A stretch of DNA of 64,000 nucleotides from Austropuccinia psidii (lineage: Eukaryota; Basidiomycota; Pucciniomycetes; Pucciniales; Sphaerophragmiaceae): positions 32,671,816 to 32,735,815 of the forward strand of contig JALGQZ010000004.1 of assembly GCA_023105745.1 (NCBI GenBank), given 5' to 3'. Below, in pieces: positions 1 through 11,822 of this stretch. A model generated the notes under the pieces. The model had not been told where the DNA came from and did no database searches. It was given only the letters and a program-made list of their open reading frames with translations. Position numbers and translations under genes: made by a program. Position 1 is the stretch's first letter. Each line of letters opens with the position of its first letter.

Positions 1-735
1 CTGGTACTCCTTGGACTGAAATGCATTTTTGTATGCACTGTGGCAGGCTTTGTATATGTCCACAGAGGCTTGTTGTGGCGGTGTCAGCTCTTTTTGAAGT
101 TAAAATGGTATTATCAGCTTCAGAATGACCCATTTTAGTTGCTTGGAAGTCATCAACTGACCCTTTTCCTTCTGTACCTGATTGGCCTCTGCCATAATCA
201 CATCTATTACCTTTCTGGGAGCTGCTTGAGGGGTTATAGCTGGCTCCTGATCTGGTTTAAGGCATAATTATGGTTAAAAAGGCTTAAAATAGGAATTTTA
301 CGTCAAAAACCTTATTATTGGCCAAACTTTGGCTTTCTGAAGAGTATTACTTATTTCCAAGTTGACTAATTCAGAAGAAATTGGCTCTGGTTGAATATTC
401 TGAGTCACAATAATAGTACTATTATGATCAGAATTAACAGTACTGGCAGGAATAATGCTGGTTACGGTTGAGACTGTTTCAATGTTTTCTTGTCTTACCA
501 CGTTGTCAGACACTAAAATTAATGAAAAAACCAATTAATTAAGTAAAAAAAGAATATTTCCAAAAAGAAATGAAAATATAAGCCTCACTTATAATATGAA
601 AAAAATACTTTTTATGGATTTTTTTTATTATAAGTATTTTTTATATGATTTTAAATTTTTTAATATAAGAAAAAAGATTCAAAAAGAGTAAAAAAAAATA
701 TTTCACAGGTAAAATATCACAGCTGGGCCCCCAAA
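1..735 (-). pseudogene. Family C gypsy element, 5' leader and gag N-terminal region (5' end of an element running off the left edge)
   Basis: This stretch matches 63291-63993 of the right-hand family C element in order and orientation, so it is the inner side of a minus-strand element whose 5' LTR follows at 736. It holds a small minus-strand open frame (534-298) resembling the one at 63818-63567. Bases 1-290 correspond to the gag N-terminal region of the right copy, with stops. The part next to the LTR reads, on the minus strand, as a TTTGGGGGCCC start that is a candidate primer-binding site. Gag, pol and the 3' LTR of this copy lie left of the window. Confidence 0.7.
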
Positions 736-2539
736 TGTAAGGTGTGGATATGAAACTTTGATTCAAAATCAAGTACTTTTCCTGTCCTCAAAACTTGTAT
801 AAGGTAAAAATCAATTAAAAATGGTAAGAAATATTATTTTTAAGAGTAAAAACGCCAATTTTGTTTTTCATAACTTTATTAGTATAAAACAATATCATTA
901 TAAAAATTTATTGTTTTACCAACAATAAACATTTATCCAAAAAATACTCTACAAGAGATATTTTAAGGCTACAAAAGAAATTTCTTCCAGAGCAATTTCA
1001 ATTGAAATTAATTGAGAAATGAACTGCATTCAATTAATTAAAGAACAGAGTCTTTAAGAAGATTATTGAAGAGAAAACACGCCCAAAAGTGACCAGAGTG
1101 AATTTGGAAACAAAGTGACAAAGTTAACAGTGATGAAAGATGCTTTAATTCACTTTTGGGGTGGTTCAGGGGTAAAAATGATTATAAGAGTTACAAAAAA
1201 TGATTATAATGATTTTTTCACGTGGTTTAAAGGTTCAAAAAGATTTAAAAAAGGTGGTTGGAATCTTTTATTTATTGGTTTAACAGTGTTTAAACTAATT
1301 AATAAAAGGAAAAGATTCTAACATGAAGAGAAAAGTGGGGCAAAGAAGACATTCTTTTATAGCCATCAATTTTCTTACTCCAAAAGTAAAGTTTACTCTT
1401 GTCAGTCGTGAAAAACAGGGGCATCATTGAACCCTGGTTTAGACTAAAAAAGGGCTGGTTTGAGCCATTTTTAGCCATTTTGGACCCTTAAATCAGCCAT
1501 TACTATAGCATAACCTGGTCTAGAGCCTTCAAAACCCGTCAGAATGTATGTAAGAGATGTAGAAACTAGTTAGAACCGCTTTTACTATGATTGTTTCATC
1601 TTAAGGCTAGTTTTACCCTCTTGGCAACAGCTAAAACTACCCGAGTTGGTATCAAAACCTCATCATCAATTGAGTCCACAGACCCTGTTACTCAATTCCA
1701 GGCCAAAAGTGATGAACCTTTGCGTGAATTTTGACATCCCACGCCTGTCAGCAAGGATTTTGGGGGTCTAGCTCCCCCTTAGAGCTGGAGTTCCTTTTCC
1801 CCCCCAAATTTAATCTTTCCAATTTATTTTTCCTTTAATTCCTCATCATGTATTATACTTATAATTTGCATATGTAATTAAATTCAGTTGTACAGTTCAA
1901 TACAGTAATAATTGATACCTCATGTAAATCAAAGTTTACTTATGTAATACACGCGCACATTTTGACATTTCAATTGAATTCAATTGAAAATACTTTAATT
2001 CCTCATAACTTCTAAAATATACACAACACCTCAATTTTAACACAATTTTTGGTGATTAACACTACATGTGATGTGAATCAACTTGAAGTTTTGAGGATTT
2101 TCAATTTTCATACAGAAAATACTAAAAACTTAATTTAAGCTTATTTAGAGTTGAGTTACAAAATTTTCACCCAGAGGTGACCCCACCTGATTTTTTATGA
2201 GGAATCCAATGGTGAAATAATTTTTAGATGTTTATTATTTGGATAAAAAGTTCTAGTAATTTTTATTTAAATTTTTTCCAAATTTGTTTATTTTTTTACA
2301 ATTTTGATGAAATTCATTTTTACTTAATTTTTTCAAGTATAAAGGTAATTTTACAATTTCAAAACTTAATGTAATTTTATTTTTAAATTGTAATTAAAAT
2401 TTTTAATTGTGAGTGTAATTTTCTATTTATATTTTGATTTTCATTTTAATAATAAAAATAAATTTATTTTATTTATATTTATATGTTAATTTTGTATTTG
2501 TGGTCTTTTGGGTATATGAAATTACCTCTGAGGCTCAGA
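736..2539 (-). repeat. Family C 5' LTR (left copy)
   Basis: The LTR begins TGTAAGGTGTGG at 736 and ends GGCTCAGA at 2539, matching the right copy at 55791-57629 (TGTAAGG...GGCTCACA) along its length. On the element's own strand it starts TGTGAGCC and ends CCTTACA. The last TG/CA base has changed (C to G) in this copy. The sequence then passes directly into family A pol (ACTTGAAAGAC at 2540, the same words as at 20304). This right-hand boundary therefore marks insertion of C into A. The 5 bp from 2540 should recur at the far end of the element, outside the window. Confidence 0.8.
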
Positions 2540-4719
2540 ACTTGAAAGACTTTGCAATTCTAGCCAAGTCACTATATAGAATCTGTGATCAACAGACAGT
2601 ATTTGAGATGACACAAGAGAGAATTAAAGCTTATGAGAAGATAAAGAATGCTCTTACAGAAGCACCTTTACTCCTCATGCCTGACTGGAATATTCCTTTT
2701 AAATTTTACATTGATGCATGTGGGGATGGATTAGGGGCAGCCTTAAATCAAGTCCAAATTATTGATGACAAACCTACAGAAGGACCAGTTTGCTATATCT
2801 CAAGACAAATCAAACCAACAGAGGCCAGATATGGTGCAAGCCAGATGGAGTGCTTATGTTTGGTATGGGCACTTGAGAAATTACACTGTTAACTTGATGG
2901 CAGTGTTTTTGAAGTGATAACTGACTGTAATGCAGTAAAATCACTTCTTAACATGAAAACTCCCAACAGACATATGTTGAGATGGCAAATAGCCATTCAA
3001 GAATATAGAGGAAACATGGACATAGTTCACAAAGCAGGAAACATTCACAAGAATGCTGATGGACTTAGCAGGTAGGCCTTAGCCAACACTCCTGATAACC
3101 CAGCTTATGTACCTTTGGAAGCTGAACCACAGATTACAATTGAAGGGATTAACATAATTGATATTGGGACTGAATCCTTTGAAGAGGTCAGAGAATCTTA
3201 CAAGCAAGACAAGAATTGCCATATCTTGACTTCTTTATTAGATAAAGACTGCAAAGATACATCTTTAGTCAATGCACTGGATGAAGTTTGGAAAAATTCC
3301 TATTCTGAAGGAAGATTTCACTTGTTCAATGGGATTATTTACCATAGAACTAAACATTGTTGTGTAATGACATTATGCAGCAGATTGCTTATCAATATCA
3401 TTCTTCATGAATGCCATGATAGCATCTACTCTAGACACCTGTCAGAGGACAGAACACTTGAAAAAGTGAAGAACTGTGAATGGTGGCCCTCTTGGAGACA
3501 AGAAACCATTGAATATTGCCATACCTGTGACAGATGTCAAAAAGCAAACATGAGTACGGGCAAGAAATTTGGACTTATGATCCATATTCAAGAACCAAAA
3601 TCCCCTTGGGAAGTTGTTCACATGGATTAGGTCACAGCACTTCCTCCAAGTGGTGACAGAAGTTATAATGCTTGCTTAGGCATTGTAGACAGATATAGCC
3701 AGACTCCCATATTCTTACCATGTCATAATGATGACACAGCTATGGATACAGCTCTTCTTCTATGGAGTAGAGTTATTTCTCATACAGGATTATTTAAGAA
3801 TATCATAAGTGACAGAGATCCCAAGTTCACATCTGCATTTTGGACCAATCTTCATAGATTGTTTGGCACTAAGCTATCATTCTCTACAGCATACCATCCT
3901 CAGACAGATGGACTAGCAGAGAGAATGATTCAAACTTTAGAAGAAATTATCAGGAGATTTTGTGCTTATGGGTTAGAATTCAAAGACTCAGATGGCTTTA
4001 CCCATGAATGGTGCACTCTTATACCTGCATTAGAATTGGCATGTAAGACATAAGTCCATTCTTCCACAGGACAAACTCCTGCTATGTTAGAAAAAGGATG
4101 GAATCCAAGACTCCCAGCAGACACACTGAGGAAAGACTTGATTGACATTCATCCTACAGCTTCCAGCTTCAAGATAATGCTTGATAAAGTGAAACATAAT
4201 GCAAACCAAAGCATGGATGATGCTTTTGATTATGCAAAACAGAAGTGGGACAAGAGTCATAAAGTACCATACTTCAAAGGAGGGGACTTAGTTCTAGTTT
4301 CAACCTTGAGTTTTAATAATATAAAAGGCCCAAAGAAACTTAAATATTCTTATGTAGGACCTTGTGTTATTGTTGCCTTATATGGAACCAAGGAAGTTCA
4401 GGTAGAATTGAGTGGTGAATTAGAAAATAAACACCCCACTTTTCCAGTCAGCTTGATAAAGCCTTATCAACCAGCTGACAAGGAATTGTTTCCTTTAAGG
4501 AACCCAACTCCTTTAGCTGTACCACCAGCGGAACAGAATGAAGACAGAAAGATAAAGAAAGTCACTAAAGAAAGGAGACTCAGGGGTAAAAATCAAAGAG
4601 AATATCTTGTCAGATATAGAAATCCAGCACATGAAGATGAATGGATGGCAGAATCAGAAATACCTGACTCAGATAAACTCTTAAGAAGATTTCGACATGA
4701 AAGAAGGCCACAAGCCTGA
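2540..4719 (+). pseudogene. Family A gypsy pol fragment: end of RT, RNase H, integrase, chromodomain-like tail (broken)
   Basis: One continuous reading frame, colinear with 20304-22483 of the main A copy, starts abruptly near the end of the reverse transcriptase because a family C element interrupts it. Visible are the RNase H start ([14 protein letters not shown]), the integrase zinc-binding part with an intact CHTCDRCQKAN, the DDE core words [10 protein letters not shown] and [14 protein letters not shown], and a C-terminal [16 protein letters not shown] block resembling a chromodomain. In-frame stops fall at 2890-2892, 3073-3075 (TGG to TAG), 3628-3630 (TGG to TAG) and 4051-4053. The first stop is shared with the main copy. 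The fragment has very few CG dinucleotides. Confidence 0.85.
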
Positions 4720-4845
4720 ATATGTCTATAAATGTGCTTTAAGTTACTTGATCTGAGTAATTTGAAGAGGTTGGACAGTGGACATTAACCCCCTTTGGGG
4801 CTTTTATTATTTATACCATTGATAAAATTGTAGTACAATTGTATT

Positions 4846-4861
4846 TTTTGGTGGGAGGGAA
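4846..4861 (+). other. Polypurine tract of family A
   Basis: The purine-rich GGTGGGAGGGAA sits directly before the LTR start TGTGAGCC at 4862. This is the expected place for the plus-strand primer of an LTR retrotransposon. The same word precedes the 3' LTR at 22624. Confidence 0.75.
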
Positions 4862-5803
4862 TGTGAGCCTTGAGGTATATTTTACATACCCAAATAGGCC
4901 ACCATTATCTTCAAAAGAAATTTTGAATTATGCATAAATCATAAGTCATGCATATATCCAAAATTCAAAATTTTTGATTTCAGAAAAGATGAAGAATTTT
5001 TTATTGAGTAAGTAAATCCATGGATTTAAGGCCAGATTTGGATTTTACACAAAAACTCACCTAGGGTAGCTCCATAGAGTGAATAAGCTCAAATTAACTC
5101 TTTGAGGTGGTAATATGGAAAATACTTCAATACCACATAAAAGGTCCATGAAAACTTTTGTTTTTCTTAATTTCACGTCAAAATAATGGGAATTTGAGAA
5201 ATCCCATGTTACATATACACTAAGAATAGTGTTATGCATGTTTTGGGCACTTAATATCATGGTATTTTTACATGGAAGTTTGTTACACCCATAGTGGATA
5301 TCTTACTTGAAGCTTAATTTTCTATTCTGACGTGAAAAATAGGCAAGGGGGACAAAAGACATCAAAGAGAGCCATGGTACCCAACTTCTGAGGCCTCAGA
5401 GGCATGGACAGCTCCAAAGCTTGGATCCATGGCTGATCTTGGCCTAATTGGTAAGCTAAAACCATTTGGGAACTTGGTTACCATGTTACAACTACAGTAA
5501 ATCTTAAGAAACTAGCAAATAACCTGCTAGTTTGATGTGCCAAGGAGGTAAAGAGCTACTTAGACTCCTGTAACCATGTCAATTCTTAATGAATTTCCAT
5601 GTATAGACCCTAAAAGAGTAAATAAAACCCTTTTTGGACTTGTATCCATTGATTCACCTTATAGCAACCAGCTAAACACTGAGATTTGCAATTCTACATA
5701 GAAATGAGGTAAAAACTTCAAAAATTCATTAAAAATACAATTCTTAATGAATCTCTCTGAAACCTCCAGGACCAATGGAGAACTGTATTGTCTACTGTAC
5801 AAC
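4862..5803 (+). repeat. Family A middle LTR, first half (split by element B)
   Basis: The LTR starts TGTGAGCCTTGAGG and is colinear with 22624-23575 of the 3' LTR. It breaks off at TGTACAAC, where element B begins. It resumes at 15231. The two halves total about 1,909 bp, against 1,926 bp for the intact 3' LTR. It is flanked upstream by A pol plus polypurine tract and downstream (16198) by an A leader, so one LTR is shared by two internal regions. Confidence 0.9.
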
Positions 5804-7247
5804 TGTCACAGGGGCTCTAGTGGAAATACAAGAGTGGCCTGGCACTCAGCAATCAGGGAACTCACTTGGAAGACTCCAAAAGAATAAAGAATAAAATAAT
5901 AAGAATAAATTCCTCTAAAAGATATGCAGGTACAAGATGAGATGCAAAGAGGAAAGGGAAGCCAAATGGCCAAAGAGCCAACCAAGTAAGTCCTTAATCA
6001 CTGTTTCAACCTGCCAAAAATGAACAATGGAATTAGTAAGTATATGACCACCAAATATCCATTGACAGGCAAAGAAAGAGAAAGAGAAAGGTGCTAAATG
6101 ACTGACTTAATAATATCAGTATTTGCTTAACTAAAATGAAAAGAAAATAAAGATAAAATGAAATCAAAGTATATTAATTAACTGGGGAAAAACCCCCAGG
6201 GTGGAAAGGGTAGCCGGTATATGTGAAAAGCTGAGAGCTTGAGTTCTTCAGGCTGGAAACTGATCTGTATTGATCCTTGAGGCTGTATTGATTGTTTTGG
6301 GAATTGATACAGCTGGCTAATATTGAAATTGAATTGGGTTGAATGAACTTCCCATGCTTGAAAATGAAATACAGTTCTTGATGGATCCAGACTGTATTGA
6401 AATGAATATGGTTTCCAAGATGGATTGAGTGGAGTTTTGACACTTGACAACTTCTTTTGGAACTGCCTCTTGAATACACTTTGAGAATGAATTGACAGTA
6501 TTCCATTGGAAGGAATACTTGGAGTGAGAATAACCAATGACTGCTTGATGGCGTCATTGGTCTTTGACACTGAAACACTTGCTCTTGAGCCTTGATGATT
6601 CCTCTGAATGATTGGGTGCCTTGATGACGTGATGAGATGTTGGAATGTTGAAATGACCATTTGATATTTCCACCATTAAATTGCTGTTGAAGAATGATGT
6701 ACAATGATATATAACATCATTTATGGCATATTGGTTCATTGGCAAGAAGATTACGTCCAAAGGTCTTGAGATGGAAAGGCAGAGGGGAAAATGATGGATG
6801 TGATGGCTTCAGAGCTTGGAAAGGTGTTTCTGGGCCCTTTGGGGTTCTGAGCCAAAAACTGGCCCAAAAGGCGGGAAAGTGTCTTTTGGACACTTTGCGT
6901 CAAAGTGCGCAAAAATGCGCAAATGCGCAAAAGTGAGCAAAATGCGCAAAAATGCGCAAATGCGCATTATGAGCCCAAATGGCCAAAAACAGCCATTTGG
7001 GCCATTTCCCCTGGTTTTGAGGGAAATGACCAGAAATACCCATTTGGGCATAAATTGCCGCTATGGGTTCTGGATTGAGGTGAAGGGCCATGAAGGCTCC
7101 AAAACACAAATGGCCATAAAAGGTCCATAAGATGATGACGTGGCCATATTGACCACTGGTGATGGATATGGCCAATTGGCCATAAGAGAACTATGGCTTG
7201 ATATGCCATATGGGGATCCAAGGAGGTGAATTGCCATGGTTGTGACA
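5804..7247 (-). repeat. Family B 3' LTR
   Basis: It starts TGTCACAGGGG at 5804 and ends GGTTGTGACA at 7247, and matches 13801-15225. Two overlapping minus-strand open frames of 160-176 codons occur here and again in the other LTR. I treat them as non-coding because both frames are open and no family is recognisable. Around 6898-6968 there is a run of TGCGCAAAA-like units. Confidence 0.9.
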
Positions 7248-8051
7248 GTACCCCCCACCTTGGAATGGTGAGCTCCTGAGCACCAATACAAGGTGAAGCC
7301 TGTTGAGGCTATTGGAAAGATTTTGAGAGAGTGATCCAAGAGGACTGATGAAGATAAAAATTTGAAAACTGATATTAAAAATTTGACATTTGACGCAGGA
7401 CTTGCTTGATCTTCTTTTGACATTGGCTTCATGATTTGAATTGAATTTTAAAATGGATGAAAAATTTTGACGTGATAATTGACGTGATAAGAGAAAATTT
7501 AAAATGAAAATAAAATAAAAATAAAGAATGAAAATGAAAATAAAAGAAAGAGAAAAGAGAAAAGGAAATTGAATTGAATCTTGAGGAGGTTCCAATCTTC
7601 ATCACAGAGGTTGATAACTGATTTGGGAATTGGCCAAGGACCTGGAAAGAGAAATTTGATGGCAGGTGCTCACAAAGTGGCCAAGGTGATGTTTTGACAA
7701 GATTGTAGACCCCTCAGGGAAGTGCACACCAGGAGAGGAACTTACTTTTAGTAGGTACCACTCCCGCCAGTGCCATAAAAATAAAAACAAAAATGCTTAA
7801 GGAATGAATTTGAATTTGGAATCTTGGAAATGAATTGAAAGTGAATGGCCCATTGTCCCAAGTGAAATGGCCATAAAATTGGAAATGAATGTTGAAAAGC
7901 CCGGCCAAAGATCTGTGTCCAAAATTTGCAAAGTGCTCACAGAGTGGCCAAGGTGATGCTTACAACCAAAGAGTAGAATACCCCTAAAGGTGCATACCAG
8001 GAGTGGGACTTACTTTTGGTAATTCCTCTCCCCACCAAGCACCATAATGAA
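7248..8051 (-). other. Family B 3' untranslated region with two copies of a ~100-bp direct repeat
   Basis: This lies between the pol stop and the 3' LTR. The purine-rich end next to the LTR (AAGGTGGGGGG on the minus strand) is the likely polypurine tract. Two related blocks, about 7666-7761 and 7933-8030, share GTGCTCACA, GTGGCCAAGGTGATG, ACCAGGAG and ACTTACTTTT in the same order. A third relative lies at 55691-55790. No gene is seen on either strand. Confidence 0.6.
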
Positions 8052-11000
8052 TCAAGCTTTTGAAGAATTGGGCCCAGGCTTGTCAGGATATAATAAATGA
8101 AAATCTTTGACGAGTTCAGGACAATTCTTGAGGTTTTCAGTTGGTTCCCAAGTGGATCTTTCTGGGTCTTGACTGAAACCTTTCCATTCCACCAGATACC
8201 ATAATTTTCCTCTCTTGAGCTTTGAGTCCAGGATTTGAGAGACTTCCCATTCTTCTCCTTCTTCAATGATTATTGGAGGAGGAGGCTCTTGGTGCCTATT
8301 TGGGATTGTTGACGTCTTGACTGGTTCCAAAAGGGAAATATGGAAAACTGGGTGGATGGACTTCCATTGAGATGGGAGCTTGAGGTGGTAGGCATGAGTA
8401 CTGACTTTCTTCAAGATTGGAAAAGGACCCAGCCATCTTTCAGACAGCTTTTTGGTGGGTCTGGTTGATTTGATGTTCTTGGAAGAAAGCCATACCATGT
8501 CACTGGGATTGAAAACAGGTGGACTTGCTCTACTTTTATCTGCATATCTCTTAAACCTGTTTATGGCAACTTCAAGTTCTCTCTTGACATCTTGCTGTAC
8601 TGATTGGATTTTTGTTGATAACTTTCCAGCCGGAGTATCTTGAGTGATGTGAACTGAGTCAAAATGAGAATCTCTTCCATAAACAGTGAAAAACGGTGAT
8701 TGTTTTGTTGAAGAGTGGTCAGAGTTATTGTAGGCAAATTCAGCCAGAGGGAGCCAGGTGTTCCAATCATCTTGATGATAACTGACATACATCCAAAGGT
8801 ACTGTTCTAGTATCTGATTTACCCTCTCTGTCTGTCCATCAGTTTCTGGGTGATAAGCAGTTGACAGATCTCTTGAAATCTTGAGCTGCTGACAAAGATT
8901 GGTCCAAAAGGAAGAAACAAAAAGAGAACCTCGATCACCAACAATGCTTGAAGGAAGGCCATGCTTTGAGAAAATATTCTTGATGAATAAATGGGCCAAA
9001 TCTAATGAAGTGATTGAAGCTATTGTTGGAATAAAAGCCACCATTTTTGAGAATCTGTCCACTATGACAAGGATTGAGTCAAAGAAATTGGACAGTGGCA
9101 ATTGAGTGATGAAATCCATTGAAAGACAAATCCAAGGACCACTTGGAATTGGAAGAGGCTTGAGGAGTCCAAACTTCTTGTGATGAATATTTTTGTTTCT
9201 TGAACACTGTTGACAGGATGAGACATAATCCTTGATGAATTGAGTCATGCCGGACCAGTGGAAATCCCGCTTGACAAGTTTGAGAGTCTTCTCTTGGCCA
9301 GGGTGTCCAGCTAGAGGAGAGTCATGCCGCTTTTGAAGTATATTGAGTTGAATTGTGGGGTCATTTGGGACCACCACCCAATCTTTGAAAAGGAGAAGTT
9401 TGGAAGAGGAATCAAGAGAATAATCTTGGACAGATTTACCTTTACCCAAATCTTCAAGAACACTTCTATATTGAGGGTCTTGCCACACTTCCTTCTGAAT
9501 TGAATCAATCAAATTTGAAAATGAATCCACCTTGACTGCAAAAAACTTTGAGGTTTGAATTTCATCTTGCTTGATTATCTTCTGATAGTTCATTGGATCC
9601 TTGCTGATGAAATCCTCCCCCCTCTCTGGGTAAACGTTGTCCCGACGTGACAAAGCATCTGGAAGGGTGGCCAAGCGGCCAGGGCGGTAAGTGATTGAGA
9701 AATGGAATTCAGATAAAAATTCAGCCCAGCAGGCTTGACGGCGAGTGAGAATCTTGGAAGACATAAAATATTGAAGAGATGAATGATTGGTGAGAACTTC
9801 AAAAGGGGAAGAAATGGAAAGAAGAAAAGCTCTCCAGTGCTTGAGAGCCCAGACTATGCCAAGGAGTTCCTTGTCATGAATCTCATAATTAAGCTCAGCT
9901 GGGAGAAGCTTGTGGCTATCAAATGAAATGGGATGTTTTCCTGAGTCAGAGACCTGACTCAGTACAGCGCCCAAGGCATAATCTGATGCATCGGTCTCTA
10001 CAATGGTGGGTAGAGAAAGGATTGGAGCAGTGGTGAATGCCTCTTTGAGTTGATGAAACTGTCTAAGAGCTTCCTCATTGAGGGGAAAACGGGAATCTTT
10101 CTTGAGGAAACCTGTGAGTGAACTAATTTTCTTTGAATAATTCTTGATGAAACGGCGGTAAAAATTGGCAAAGCCAAGGAATGATTGAAGAGCCTTGAGG
10201 TTTCTTGGAGGCGGCCAATTGAGAATTTGCTGGACTTTTGCTTGGTCCATCTTGAGGCCTTCAGAAGAAACAACATAACCTAAGTACTCTAAACTAGAAA
10301 CATGGAATAGGCATTTGGATGCCTTAGCAAAGAGGTTATTGGCTCTGAGTCTGGAAAGAACAGTGGACACATGAGTGACATGTTCTTCCTCAGATTTGGA
10401 AAAGACCATAATGTCATCCAAATAAACCACAACATAAACATCAAGAAGATCATAAAAAATATCATTGACAAGATTTTGAAAAGAAGCAGGGGCATTGGTA
10501 AGCCCAAAAGGCATAACCAAGTACTCATAACTACCATATTTGGTTCTAAAACAAGTCAAATGTTCATCACCTTCCTTGATTCTGAACAGGTTATATGCAC
10601 CACGCAAATCAATCTTGGAGAAGATAGAAGAACCATTGAAAAAAGTGAGAAGCTGATTCATAGGAGGAACAGGATACTTGTTCTTCCTAGTAACAGCATT
10701 GAGTTTGCGGTAATCAACACACAAATGGAGGCCACCATCTTTCTTTTTGACAAAAAGAACAGGTGCTCCTGTAGAAGAGGAGCTTGGCCGGATGAAACCT
10801 TTCTCTACATTCTCTGAAATGTAGGCCCTGAGTGTATCTGACTCTTGGTTTGATAAAGAGTAGATCACCCCAACTGGAGGTAGAGACCCCTCCAATTCAA
10901 TATGATGATCACAGGCGCGGTGAGGAGGAAGTTTCTCTGCTTTCACCTTGGAGAATACATCCAAGTATTGGTGATAAACAGAAGGAACAACCTTCATCAC

Positions 11001-11822
11001 GGTTTCTATTTCTTCTGGCTCTTCCTCTTCATCCCACAGCTCCTCCAGGGAGTCATGATAAGATGAAGGAGGAAGGTCCATATTCCCAAAGAAGAGATGA
11101 AGTGGAGATACAGAATTATCTTCTCCAACATCTTGAATCTCTTTGAAGACTTCATCTCTAGATGATAGTAATGACTGATGGGAATTAAGGGAAGGGATAT
11201 GGACAGAAGACGGAAATGATGGTGTTCTAGAATCACCAACCAGAGCTGCACATGATTTGGCAGAAGAAAAGTCATTACTGAAAGAAATTGAAGGATCATT
11301 ATAGTCCTTATGATCAGAATTAAAGGTGATCAATACTTGCCTCCAATCAATAAACGGATTAAAATGATTAAGAAAGTCAAAGCCCAATATGAGGTCTTCT
11401 CCCTTGGGAGTATCAATGACTAAAAGGTCCCATTCAAAGCTTGGGAAGGAAGGGAGCTCAACCATATATTTAGTATGGTGAGTCACAAATAAAGAAGGAG
11501 ACTCAGAGGAGTTTAAAATGATGAGGGGAATCTTCTCTGGAAGCTCTGACGTAGTCAATGAATACTTGTGAACAAACTGCTTTGCAATAAATGAGTTGGT
11601 AGCACCAGAATCAATGAGAATTCTGTAAAAAACATCAGAAAGAGAAGAAAAAACAAAAAATTTAAGAGTATTCTTGACACCAGTATTCAGAATGCACAAT
11701 TGTGCTCTGGATGGAAAACTGTGAAGACCATTGAACACAACATGATCTTCACTCAGGCTTTTCCCTGGCTGGGAAATTTCCCTGACGGTTGGGTAAGCTT
11801 GTTTTGAGGCCTTTTGAAACAA
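8052..11822 (-). CDS. pol: Family B polyprotein: protease, reverse transcriptase, RNase H, integrase, chromodomain
   Basis: An open frame of 1,256 residues. Protease active site DSGA is at residues 71-74. Reverse transcriptase follows, with VDYRKLNAVT near 369 and YLDD at 467-470. RNase H carries D611, E652 and D722, but the expected third aspartate is asparagine (N679 in LTNHSSL). Integrase has the HHCC set H833, H840, C870, C873 and a DDE set D903, D963, E999. A chromodomain (WEVSQILDSKL..WYLVEWKGF) lies at roughly 1185-1240, which places it among the chromoviruses. It overlaps gag by 70 nt in the -1 frame, suggesting frameshifted or re-initiated translation. Copying would occur in cytoplasmic particles and integration in the nucleus. 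The N679 change suggests this copy may lack RNase H activity. Confidence 0.93.
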   Translation of the reverse strand: MFQKASKQAYPTVREISQPGKSLSEDHVVFNGLHSFPSRAQLCILNTGVKNTLKFFVFSSLSDVFYRILIDSGATNSFIAKQFVHKYSLTTSELPEKIPLIILNSSESPSLFVTHHTKYMVELPSFPSFEWDLLVIDTPKGEDLILGFDFLNHFNPFIDWRQVLITFNSDHKDYNDPSISFSNDFSSAKSCAALVGDSRTPSFPSSVHIPSLNSHQSLLSSRDEVFKEIQDVGEDNSVSPLHLFFGNMDLPPSSYHDSLEELWDEEEEPEEIETVMKVVPSVYHQYLDVFSKVKAEKLPPHRACDHHIELEGSLPPVGVIYSLSNQESDTLRAYISENVEKGFIRPSSSSTGAPVLFVKKKDGGLHLCVDYRKLNAVTRKNKYPVPPMNQLLTFFNGSSIFSKIDLRGAYNLFRIKEGDEHLTCFRTKYGSYEYLVMPFGLTNAPASFQNLVNDIFYDLLDVYVVVYLDDIMVFSKSEEEHVTHVSTVLSRLRANNLFAKASKCLFHVSSLEYLGYVVSSEGLKMDQAKVQQILNWPPPRNLKALQSFLGFANFYRRFIKNYSKKISSLTGFLKKDSRFPLNEEALRQFHQLKEAFTTAPILSLPTIVETDASDYALGAVLSQVSDSGKHPISFDSHKLLPAELNYEIHDKELLGIVWALKHWRAFLLSISSPFEVLTNHSSLQYFMSSKILTRRQACWAEFLSEFHFSITYRPGRLATLPDALSRRDNVYPERGEDFISKDPMNYQKIIKQDEIQTSKFFAVKVDSFSNLIDSIQKEVWQDPQYRSVLEDLGKGKSVQDYSLDSSSKLLLFKDWVVVPNDPTIQLNILQKRHDSPLAGHPGQEKTLKLVKRDFHWSGMTQFIKDYVSSCQQCSRNKNIHHKKFGLLKPLPIPSGPWICLSMDFITQLPLSNFFDSILVIVDRFSKMVAFIPTIASITSLDLAHLFIKNIFSKHGLPSSIVGDRGSLFVSSFWTNLCQQLKISRDLSTAYHPETDGQTERVNQILEQYLWMYVSYHQDDWNTWLPLAEFAYNNSDHSSTKQSPFFTVYGRDSHFDSVHITQDTPAGKLSTKIQSVQQDVKRELEVAINRFKRYADKSRASPPVFNPSDMVWLSSKNIKSTRPTKKLSERWLGPFPILKKVSTHAYHLKLPSQWKSIHPVFHISLLEPVKTSTIPNRHQEPPPPIIIEEGEEWEVSQILDSKLKRGKLWYLVEWKGFSQDPERSTWEPTENLKNCPELVKDFHLLYPDKPGPNSSKA

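Noticed and set aside
1115..1321. Small plus-strand frame of 68 codons in the family C LTR
   Set aside because: Inside an LTR, antisense to the element, and not preserved as an intact frame in the right-hand LTR copy.
6174..6760. Minus-strand open frames of 160-176 codons, repeated at 14171-14757
   Set aside because: They lie inside the family B LTR and occur twice only because LTRs are duplicated. Two different frames are open over the same bases, and no domain or typical coding composition is visible.
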